Below are positions 57,488-64,000 of a DNA stretch of 64,000 nt, piece by piece. The translations under genes were made by a program, and so were the position numbers. The stretch's first letter is position 1; every line of letters begins with the position of its first letter. The stretch covers positions 158,878 through 222,877 of the forward strand of contig JAWKTV010000011.1 of assembly GCA_041398905.1 (NCBI GenBank), written 5' to 3'. The DNA is from JAWKTV01 sp041398905 (GTDB lineage: Bacteria > Planctomycetota > Planctomycetia > Planctomycetales > Planctomycetaceae). The notes beneath the pieces are model-generated. The model did no database searches. It had not been told where the DNA came from and was given only the letters and a program-made list of their open reading frames with translations.

Positions 57488-58192
57488 TCACCGCAGGCTG
57501 CGGAAACTGTCGATGCCGATTGATTCGCGAGAGGCGAAGGGCTCGCCGTGCGGGCGATGGATGGCCCAGCCCCAGTAGCGAGCGCGGGTCTCGATGTCAT
57601 CCAGCAGCGTGGGGAACTCCGGCGAGCGATGCTCCAACTGGCTCTCGTAACAGCGGACTGCTTCGAGCTTCCCTTCGAGGTGACCACTGATGTCGACCAC
57701 GAAGCTGGGAGGCGGCTGAATCCGCAGATGGATGCTCCAGTAGTAGTAGATTCGTGGCGGGTGGAATGGCGCGCCTGCGAGGTCCGAGCGTGAGAGCTTT
57801 GCCCAGAAGCGGGCGGCGTCGCAGAGCTGGCTGGCGGCCACATGGTCGGGATGGGCGTCCTCCCAATAGGGGGCGAGGATCACCGCCGGGCGAGTGAGCC
57901 GGAACACCTCCGCGAGCTTCCGTCGGGCCGCGAGGTCCGCGACCAGCGACCGGTTCGGCAACCCGAGGTTCGCCCGCCACGAGAGGCCCAGCCGCGCTGT
58001 CGCCGCCGCGGTCTCGGCCGCCCGGCGGGCGACGCTGCCGGTCGGGGTCGGCTCGCCATTGGTCAGTTCGAGGACGCCCACTGACTGCCCCAGCGACCGG
58101 CACTTGAGAATCGTCCCACCCACGCTGATTTCGGCATCATCGGGGTGGGGAGCGATGACAAGCAGATCGAGTGGCTGTTGCGGCGCGTGCAT
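57488..58192 (-). CDS. PIG-L family deacetylase (BshB1-like)
   Basis: This 234-residue zinc hydrolase has APHPDDAEISVGGTI at its start, where His16, Asp18 and Asp19 bind zinc, and AHPDHVAA at about residues 113-120, with His117 completing the site. This pattern fits PIG-L deacetylases such as BshB1, which removes acetyl from N-acetylglucosaminyl malate in bacillithiol synthesis; related enzymes act on other N-acetylglucosamine derivatives. No bshA or bshC is in the window, so a sugar-specific role is equally possible. The gene ends 135 bases from the convergent HEAT lipoprotein. Confidence 0.9.
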   Translation of the reverse strand: MHAPQQPLDLLVIAPHPDDAEISVGGTILKCRSLGQSVGVLELTNGEPTPTGSVARRAAETAAATARLGLSWRANLGLPNRSLVADLAARRKLAEVFRLTRPAVILAPYWEDAHPDHVAASQLCDAARFWAKLSRSDLAGAPFHPPRIYYYWSIHLRIQPPPSFVVDISGHLEGKLEAVRCYESQLEHRSPEFPTLLDDIETRARYWGWAIHRPHGEPFASRESIGIDSFRSLR

Positions 58193-58388
58193 GGCGGGTC
58201 AATGAGTCGGTGTGGTGGCGTGGCTTTTAGCGTGTGGTGATTGCGGAGGCGAGCGTACGAGAGCGTCGCGAACTCGCCTCCGTCCAATGGCTCTTGCCTC
58301 GACCGGGCAGTTTCGGCGTAGAATCTTTCAAGACTTTCATCCCCCGAGCGAAGCATTGGTGTTTCATTCTGAAAGCATGGAGGAGCGG

Positions 58389-59081
58389 ATGCATTCATTA
58401 TTGCTGGTGACTGCGATTTTGGCCGGTTCCGGGACCGCGGAGCCGACGGCGACCTACGATTCGATGACTGTCGCCGCCTCGGAGTTGAGTCCGCGACTCA
58501 CCCCTGGCACGCTGATGTTCAGCGAGGGGGACTGCCTGGCGGTCCGGATTTACACGCATAGCAACATCACGCATGTTGGTACGGTCGTCCACGAGGGCGA
58601 TGAGGTCTTCGTGTATGACAGCACGGCGGGCGTGGGAGTTCGTAAGCTGCCGATCGCCGATTACCTCGGCAGTCAAGCTCCCAACGTCTTGCACGTGCAC
58701 CAGCCGCTTCAGCCGCTTTCGCAGCAGCAGGCCCAGCAGCTCGCGGAGTACCTGGCGAGCCAGATCGGCCGACCCTATGCGATTCAGCACCATCTGACCG
58801 GCGAGCGCTGTGAGGGACTTCACTGCGCGGAGTACGCGACGGACGCGCTGATGGCAATCGATGTGATGAAGGCGAACCGGCCCGCAAAGGTCTCACCCGC
58901 CAGCTTGCAGGAAGGGATCACCCGATACAAGGTGTACTCACCCGGCGAGGTGGTGCAACTGGTGCGGCCGAGTCCGCCATCGGCTGTTGGCGACAACGCC
59001 TGCCACCAGCTCTGGATTGACACCTGCGAGTGCTGTTCGAGCTGCTGCGACAAGCTGCGGGGCTGGTTTCTCTGCCAGTAA
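58389..59081 (+). CDS. YiiX-like permuted NlpC/P60 peptidase
   Basis: The start at 58389 follows a strong GGAGGAG ribosome binding site and gives 230 residues with a signal peptide (LLLVTAILAGSGTAEP). The fold is that of permuted papain-like NlpC/P60 proteins (PF05708): a His in ITHVGTVV at residue 62 and a Cys in GLHCAEYATD at residue 146 form the catalytic pair. The C-terminus has a cluster of Cys (CECCSSCCDKL) that may be membrane-associated or bind metal. Substrates in this family are amide or ester bonds, often lipids or peptidoglycan. A hairpin terminator follows. Confidence 0.85.
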   Translation: MHSLLLVTAILAGSGTAEPTATYDSMTVAASELSPRLTPGTLMFSEGDCLAVRIYTHSNITHVGTVVHEGDEVFVYDSTAGVGVRKLPIADYLGSQAPNVLHVHQPLQPLSQQQAQQLAEYLASQIGRPYAIQHHLTGERCEGLHCAEYATDALMAIDVMKANRPAKVSPASLQEGITRYKVYSPGEVVQLVRPSPPSAVGDNACHQLWIDTCECCSSCCDKLRGWFLCQ

Positions 59082-59120
59082 TTGGTAAAGCGTCGTCGCC
59101 TGTGAGGCGAGTCGCAATGC

Positions 59121-59156
59121 GAACGGGGCGACCAAGTGGTCGCCCCGTTCTCGTTT
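59121..59156. terminator. hairpin terminator after YiiX-like gene
   Basis: GAACGGGGCGACCA pairs with TGGTCGCCCCGTTC, a 14-base stem with an AG-centred turn, followed by TCGTTT. It lies between the convergent YiiX-like and oxidoreductase genes and could serve both. Confidence 0.75.
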
Positions 59157-59177
59157 CCGACGATGCCGAGTTGAGCG

Positions 59178-60662
59178 TTACGCGCTGGCATCCGGGACGA
59201 CGTAGCCGTCGCGGTAGTCGCGGGTGAGCAGTCGGCTGGCGGCATCGTTGCCGATGATCGTCTCGGCGACGCCGTCCATGTCGACCCACGGACCGAGTGA
59301 CAGAACCGGTTCAGCGTCGATGTTCACTTCGTTCTTCCGCAGATGCTCGGCCATGCGGTCGAACGACTCGGCGATCAGATCATGGCCGCTCAGCTCGCTG
59401 GCGACCTCCTTCGCGGTCGCCGGGCGACCGAGGACATGCGAGATGCCGCCGGTGTGGCACAACGCGCTCGACAGGTGCCCTTCGAGAATCTCGCCCTTGA
59501 GGAGTTCCCGATTGCCTTCGTGAATGGCGTCGATGAGATTGCCGAAGTGATCGCCTCCGCCGCTCCACTTCTGAATCTGCTCGCCATCGTACGTGAAAGC
59601 GGTGGCCGAGGAGTAACTGGGGATCACGAGTAGTCCCTTCTCGCAGAAGACGAGCACGCCGATCTGCGAGCCTCTGTAGTCATCCATCGGCTTCCAGCCG
59701 GCGTTCTGTGCCGCCTTGCTTTCGGGCAAGCCGCGGGTCTCGAAGATCAGCGGCGCCTTCTCGTAGGCGTGCAGCACGGTCTGGGTGTTCGGCGTGTTGC
59801 CGCCGTCCTCATAGCCGAGCCTCCCGCCAATGCTGATGATCTTGGGCGAGAGCTTGTCCTCGTTGAGGAACCAGCGGGCGATATCCATCTGGTGGATGCC
59901 CTGGTTACCCATGTCTCCGTTGCCGGTGTTCCAGTCCCAGTGCCAGTCGTAGTGGAGCTTGGGGCGATACAGGTCCACCATCGCCGCGGGTCCGCACCAC
60001 AGGTCGTAGTCGATGTGGTCGGGAATCTGCAGCGGCTTGTCGAGCTTGCCGATCGACTTGCGGGGCTTGTAGCAGGTGCCGACGACGTACTTGATCGGTC
60101 CGAGGTTGCCCTCGTGGATGAATTTATGGGCTTCGTGCAGCGAGGGGCTGGACCGCGATTGTGTGCCGCACTGCACCAGCGTGTCGGTCTTGCGAGACCA
60201 CTCAACGAGCTGCCGCCCTTCCCACACGTTGTGAGAGACGGGCTTCTCGACGTAGACGTGCTTACCCGCCTGCACGGCGTGAATGCCGATGAGCGAGTGC
60301 CAGTGGTTGGGGGTCGCGATCGTGACGACATCAACGGCCGGGTCTTCGAGCATCTTGCGGTAGTCTTGCTCGATCTGCGGATCGCGGCCCTGCCGCTCGC
60401 CGACCTTCTTCTGCTTGCCTCCCGCCTGATTCTTGTCGCAGTCGACGAGGTACAGAATTTCGGTGTCCTTGCGGCCCGAGTAGGCGTCGATGTGGCTGCT
60501 GCCGCGACCACCGGTACCGACGACCGCCACGCCCAGTTTCTCGCCCGGGCTGGAACTCTGCGGCTTGTCGTCGGCGGCACATTCGATGACCCGGCCGGCG
60601 GCGGTCGCCGCAGCGGCACTGGCCGCGGCTCGCTTCAGAAACTCCCGTCGCAGAAATGTCAT
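59178..60662 (-). CDS. Gfo/Idh/MocA oxidoreductase, Tat-exported
   Basis: This 494-residue protein begins at 60662 with a twin-arginine leader (LRREFLKRAAASAAAATAAG), preceded by GGAGA as a ribosome binding site. The Rossmann loop is VGTGGRGSSHID; the catalytic EKP motif is present at residues 139-141 (VYVEKPVSHN), unlike the other oxidoreductase in the window. Then come WHWDWNTGNGDMGNQGIHQMD and the C-terminal DUF1080-like WSGGGDHFGNLIDAI. Enzymes of this group in planctomycetes are exported sugar oxidoreductases that use a bound nucleotide. Substrate unknown. Confidence 0.93.
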   Translation of the reverse strand: MTFLRREFLKRAAASAAAATAAGRVIECAADDKPQSSSPGEKLGVAVVGTGGRGSSHIDAYSGRKDTEILYLVDCDKNQAGGKQKKVGERQGRDPQIEQDYRKMLEDPAVDVVTIATPNHWHSLIGIHAVQAGKHVYVEKPVSHNVWEGRQLVEWSRKTDTLVQCGTQSRSSPSLHEAHKFIHEGNLGPIKYVVGTCYKPRKSIGKLDKPLQIPDHIDYDLWCGPAAMVDLYRPKLHYDWHWDWNTGNGDMGNQGIHQMDIARWFLNEDKLSPKIISIGGRLGYEDGGNTPNTQTVLHAYEKAPLIFETRGLPESKAAQNAGWKPMDDYRGSQIGVLVFCEKGLLVIPSYSSATAFTYDGEQIQKWSGGGDHFGNLIDAIHEGNRELLKGEILEGHLSSALCHTGGISHVLGRPATAKEVASELSGHDLIAESFDRMAEHLRKNEVNIDAEPVLSLGPWVDMDGVAETIIGNDAASRLLTRDYRDGYVVPDASA

Positions 60663-60885
60663 GAGCAGTTCTCCTATGGCTTTGTGTGCCGGTGGCGACC
60701 CACCTGATCCGTTGACCGCCACTCGACGACGAATCGATGTTGAGTGATGAGTTGATGGTAAGGCGGGAGCGACCCGGTTGCAAACGGTGGCGAATACCCG
60801 CAACGCGCGCGTTTCGCGGGGGTACGGCAGCGTCCGCCGCCCAGACAAGTGACAGGGCTCACGAACGGAACGCATGGGCCGGGCG

Positions 60886-62817
60886 TCAGGCCTGTGGAAG
60901 CTCCCACTCCAGCCGCACGAGCTGAGACTCCCCGCCGCGCCAGCGCTGCGGCTCGGTGTCCGCTGCGCCCTTGGCCGTGAAGTGTGCGCAGATGCCCAGT
61001 TGGTCAATCTGGGACCAGTTTGCGAGCGGCCCGTCGCTCGCCAGAAAGTCATCTGCCGCGAGCGTCAGCGTGACTGGTTCCGTGCTCCCCATGATCACTC
61101 GCGTGCAAACGGCGGTTCGGCGCGGGCCGCGATCACTCCGCCACTCGTTCTGCTGAACGACGAACGTCAATCGGTTCGTCTCCGGCATCCGCAGCGTCAG
61201 CTTCAGCTTCGCCCCCTCGGGACCATGGAAAAACGGATCGTTCAACTTGCGTGTCCACGTCTGCTGATGCGTCAGATTGCCGGCATTGAGCTGATACCAG
61301 TCCCGTAGCCCGCGGCTGAAAACGTCGCTCAGCGTTCCGGGCTTCGCGGTGATTGCCACACGGGCGGCTGCCAGTCCCGCAGGGGTCAAACTGTGCAGCA
61401 GGCTGCTGATGCAGACTTCGGTGACCGCCCGGGCGTGTCCGGGCAGGTCCGCCATCGACACCGGTTCGGACAGCGCGTGGTAGACGTTCGCGAACGCGAA
61501 CAACGGCAGGTCGAGCGTATGCAACGGCAAAGCGGCAACGTACTCACCGCCCGACTCTCGAACATCGGCACTTCGCCAGAATCGAGTGCGCGGGTCGGGA
61601 TCGACGCTGTAGTACACCTCCACCCGCGCGACGGAGAGCGTGCGGGAATCGGGCGTCACCCGCAACAGCGGAACTCGATCGGGCGTGTCGAACTCGATCG
61701 CGCTGGCCGGGGTCTCCGGCAGAGCGGGGCCCCCTTTAAGGTGTTGATCCAGCCACAACGGCATCGTCACCGCCACCGAGGGGATCAGTCGGTGGTTGAA
61801 GTGCGGCGCCCACGAGTAGCGCGTCGGTTGCGCCTCGATCAATGCATTCGTACGGTAGACGTCGTCCATCCATCCATGGAAGTCGTTTGTCGCGCTGCGA
61901 TGCAGGACCGGACAGGTGATTAATGGCGCGTAGCTCTCGAAGCCCAGCGTGTGGGCGAAGGTCTCGACGGAACCCTGAACATGATCGAGCTGAACGACGC
62001 CATCGAGGAGTTGGTGAGGTTGCCAGCGCCAGCCCGCACCACCGACGGCGGGCACCGCCGCCTTGACCCGGTCGTCGGTCCCCGCGACGTACATCGTCAG
62101 GTTGCCACCCATCGAATAGCCGTGGACGCCGAGCCGGGTGGGGTCGACCTCCGGCTGCTGTTCGAGGAAAGTCAGCCCGCGCCGACAGCCGAGCGTGAGG
62201 AGGTACCAGTTGCAGTTCTTGGGATGCTCGTGGTCTTCGAAAAACTGCAAGGGACCGGGGAGGATCGAGTTGTAGTGACTGGCGTTGATCTGCGTGGGAT
62301 CGACCGCGCCCCAGTCGGTGTTGGGGTCGCCGGGTTCGGCGGCATCGGGTGAATTGAACGGTGGCTTGCCATCGCCGTCGCCGCCCCAATTGACCGACAA
62401 GGCGGCATAGCCGCGGCGCGCCAGCAGCTTCACCTCCGGCAACGAGCCGCGCTGCCCGCCGCCATGAATGTGCATGACCGCCGGCAGACGCTGCGCACCC
62501 TCCGGGAACCCGTAGATGGCCGCCATCCGCGCCGGCTGGCCCTTGAAGGTTCCGATCAGGTAGCGCACGTGTCGAAACACGCACCCATCGTCACGCCATT
62601 CGCGAATGACTTCCGCCTGGATGGGATCCTGCCGCGGGTCAAAGTCGGCCCACAGGTCGGCCACCGACTGCGGGATCGTCGCATCGTCAGCATTCGCACC
62701 ATTGGAGATCGCATCGTCAGCGACCAGCGCGGACCGGCGAGCATGACCGCACCAGAGGAGGGAGGCGATCGCCGATGTGGTCGACAGGAAGGCGCGGCGG
62801 CTGTGCGGAGTGGACAT
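60886..62817 (-). CDS. large acetyl-esterase-type hydrolase with Tat leader
   Basis: The start at 62817 gives a 643-residue protein with a twin-arginine motif (SRRAFLSTTSAIASLL). An alpha/beta hydrolase region follows: LPAVMHIHGGGQRGSLPEVKLLARRGYAALSVNWGGD, the nucleophile elbow in GVHGYSMGGN, and NDFHGWMDDVYRT, with His in HFNHRL. The C-terminal 300 residues are beta-rich, with two jelly-roll or immunoglobulin-like regions (TLSVARVEVYYSVDPD and LKLTLRMPETNRLTF), which could be carbohydrate-binding. It is exported. An acetyl-xylan-esterase-like role on polysaccharides is an inference. Confidence 0.85.
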   Translation of the reverse strand: MSTPHSRRAFLSTTSAIASLLWCGHARRSALVADDAISNGANADDATIPQSVADLWADFDPRQDPIQAEVIREWRDDGCVFRHVRYLIGTFKGQPARMAAIYGFPEGAQRLPAVMHIHGGGQRGSLPEVKLLARRGYAALSVNWGGDGDGKPPFNSPDAAEPGDPNTDWGAVDPTQINASHYNSILPGPLQFFEDHEHPKNCNWYLLTLGCRRGLTFLEQQPEVDPTRLGVHGYSMGGNLTMYVAGTDDRVKAAVPAVGGAGWRWQPHQLLDGVVQLDHVQGSVETFAHTLGFESYAPLITCPVLHRSATNDFHGWMDDVYRTNALIEAQPTRYSWAPHFNHRLIPSVAVTMPLWLDQHLKGGPALPETPASAIEFDTPDRVPLLRVTPDSRTLSVARVEVYYSVDPDPRTRFWRSADVRESGGEYVAALPLHTLDLPLFAFANVYHALSEPVSMADLPGHARAVTEVCISSLLHSLTPAGLAAARVAITAKPGTLSDVFSRGLRDWYQLNAGNLTHQQTWTRKLNDPFFHGPEGAKLKLTLRMPETNRLTFVVQQNEWRSDRGPRRTAVCTRVIMGSTEPVTLTLAADDFLASDGPLANWSQIDQLGICAHFTAKGAADTEPQRWRGGESQLVRLEWELPQA

Positions 62818-62889
62818 GCGGTGCTGACGAGCGGGGGCCGGGGAACAAACCGTGCGGTCACCCATCGTGACCGGCCGATCTGTTACAAG

Positions 62890-63828
62890 TTACCCGTTCG
62901 ACTCGCGGATGGCACGCAGCCCGCGATGCTGACGGTCGGTATCGGCGATCGGAGTGACGGGACCGAAAGCACCGGTCTGGTTCAGCATGTCGGTCACGGC
63001 CGTCACCTGCTGCGGGTCCATTTCCGCGAGGAACAGGCCACCGGGGACGATCCGGGCGGGCAGCTCCGGAATGATGCGGCGGAAGGTGTCGAGCCCGTCG
63101 GCACCAGCGTCGAGCGCGAGGTGCGGTTCGTGATCGCGAATGTCCGCCGCGAGGGTCGGCAGCTCGTCGGTTCTCACGTAGGGCGGGTTGGTGACGATGA
63201 CATCGCAGGCCGCGAAGTCCGCGATCGGATCGAACAGGTCTCCTTCGAGGACGGTGACACGGTCACCAACACCATGCCGGGCGGCGTTGGCCGTCGCAAC
63301 TTCGACCGCGAGCGGGTTGCGGTCGATGGCGAAGACGGTCGCGGCGGGTGTGTGTCTGGCGATCGAGATGGCGATGCAGCCCGAACCGGTACACAGGTCA
63401 AGAACGCGCGGAGCGGGTCGGTCCTTGAGAAACGCAATTGCTTCGATGACCAGCATTTCGGTGGTGGGCCGCGGGATGAAAACTCCGGGCCGGACTTCAA
63501 AATCAAGGCTGAAGAACTCGCGTCGGCCGACCAGGTACGCCACCGGTTCCGCCGCTGCGCGGCGCTTTACCAGGTCGCGCATTCTCGCGCGCACGTCATC
63601 CGGGACGACGATATCGTAACGGGTGTAGAGCTGGATGCGGGGGCAGTTCCAGGCGTGGGCCAGCAGGACTTCCGCGTCGAGCCGCGGGGAGTCGCTTCCC
63701 TTGTCGCGAAGATGGTTGATCGTCCAGTCGAGGATGCGACGAACGGTCCAGTCGGCGTTGGCAGCCGGGGTTGTGCTCGACACGCTGCGGCTCGGTGAAG
63801 AGTGGGGAGGGATGGAACGGGGAGTCAC
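62890..63828 (-). CDS. prmC: peptide chain release factor N(5)-glutamine methyltransferase
   Basis: PrmC methylates the Gln of the GGQ motif in release factors, which is required for efficient termination. The 312-residue protein starts at GTG 63828. It has an N-terminal helical domain (about residues 25-110), then the methyltransferase fold: LDLCTGSGCIAISIA as SAM motif I, FAIDRNPLAVEVA as motif II, and catalytic NPPY at 214-217. The C-terminal PGGLFLAEMDPQQ segment fits. The first 25 residues are Ser/Pro-rich, so a shorter true start is possible. The release factor gene is not in the window. Confidence 0.95.
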   Translation of the reverse strand: MTPRSIPPHSSPSRSVSSTTPAANADWTVRRILDWTINHLRDKGSDSPRLDAEVLLAHAWNCPRIQLYTRYDIVVPDDVRARMRDLVKRRAAAEPVAYLVGRREFFSLDFEVRPGVFIPRPTTEMLVIEAIAFLKDRPAPRVLDLCTGSGCIAISIARHTPAATVFAIDRNPLAVEVATANAARHGVGDRVTVLEGDLFDPIADFAACDVIVTNPPYVRTDELPTLAADIRDHEPHLALDAGADGLDTFRRIIPELPARIVPGGLFLAEMDPQQVTAVTDMLNQTGAFGPVTPIADTDRQHRGLRAIRESNG

Positions 63829-63852
63829 AGCCCGGTGGGCACTCCTTCCACC

Positions 63853-64000
63853 TTACAGCAGCGTGCTCAGCAGCATTCGCAACTTCCGCAGCTCGAGCTG
63901 CGTCTGGTCGCTGTTGAACGTGCCGGGGTACAGCTCGATGCCGATGGCGCGATGATAACGGCACTTCTGGAGCTGCGCGACGATTCGGCTGTAATCAATC
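63853..64000 (-). CDS. C-terminal fragment of unidentified protein
   Basis: The last 49 codons of a minus-strand gene extend to the right edge; the 5' end is outside. It reads IDYSRIVAQLQKC, then YHRAIGIELYPG and TFNSDQTQ, ending in KLRMLLSTLL. GIELYPG resembles the end of a TIM-barrel sugar-phosphate isomerase/epimerase, but so short a fragment cannot be assigned reliably. It lies 25 bases upstream of the prmC start in the same direction and may be in one operon with it. Confidence 0.4.
   Translation of the reverse strand, partial: IDYSRIVAQLQKCRYHRAIGIELYPGTFNSDQTQLELRKLRMLLSTLL

Noticed and set aside
1..64000. CRISPR arrays, tRNA, rRNA, insertion sequences or integrative elements
   Set aside because: I found no repeat-spacer pattern, no clear tRNA fold, no rRNA and no transposase or integrase in either strand.

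Overview
The window reads as chromosomal DNA of a high-GC planctomycete (order Planctomycetales or a close relative). The evidence is the gene content: a DUF1501 protein with a twin-arginine leader, Gfo/Idh/MocA oxidoreductases with and without Tat leaders, a PL10 pectate lyase, a WD40-caspase protein, a DNA-binding domain fused to a receiver domain, FHA and von Willebrand A proteins, zinc-ribbon-plus-membrane-anchor proteins, PQQ-type beta-propellers and a short Flp-like pilin. No rRNA, tRNA, CRISPR array, transposase or phage module was found. Most genes stand alone or in pairs, and codon third positions are strongly GC-rich.

Layout. 1-5.6 kb: truncated VWA protein, DUF1501 protein, RsgA GTPase with an overlapping FHA protein, and a REP-like inverted pair. 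5.9-10.7 kb: GpsA, an SGNH hydrolase, a thioredoxin lipoprotein, a LigD-type 3'-phosphoesterase-like protein and a secreted zincin-like protein. 11-15.6 kb: two secreted TPR proteins. 15.8-20 kb: a sugar ABC importer (binding lipoprotein, permease, double ATPase). 20-27.4 kb: a coupled SLOG-family pair, a zinc-ribbon membrane protein and a giant TPR/PQQ propeller. 27.8-34.1 kb: PL10 lyase, flavin reductase, SRPBCC protein, an unknown protein, a peptidase-S74 surface protein and a zinc-ribbon alpha/beta hydrolase. 34.5-42.6 kb: oxidoreductase, HTH-receiver regulator, WD40-caspase, ApbE, DoxX-like protein. 43.1-52.3 kb: a pilin-like protein behind a candidate sigma-54 promoter, then a TPR protein, a glycosyltransferase, a sulfotransferase joined to a methyltransferase, and an MsbA-type exporter, which together look like a cell-surface glycan locus. 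52.3-64 kb: a hydrolase, IspF, an FHA-GAF-cyclase, a HEAT lipoprotein, a PIG-L deacetylase, a YiiX-like peptidase, a Tat oxidoreductase, a large esterase, PrmC and a truncated C-terminus.

A striking property of the sequence is that about thirteen genes are broken by frameshifts, and nearly all can be repaired by changing one short homopolymer by one base. I therefore read these genes as intact in the organism and the breaks as probable sequencing or assembly errors. Each such gene is annotated over its full span with the break noted.

The window is a mixture of housekeeping genes (gpsA, rsgA, ispF, prmC), polysaccharide use (PL10 lyase, sugar ABC importer, SGNH and acetyl-esterase-like hydrolases, Gfo/Idh oxidoreductases), cell-surface construction (pilin, glycan locus, S74 protein) and signalling (FHA, cyclase, HTH-receiver, caspase).
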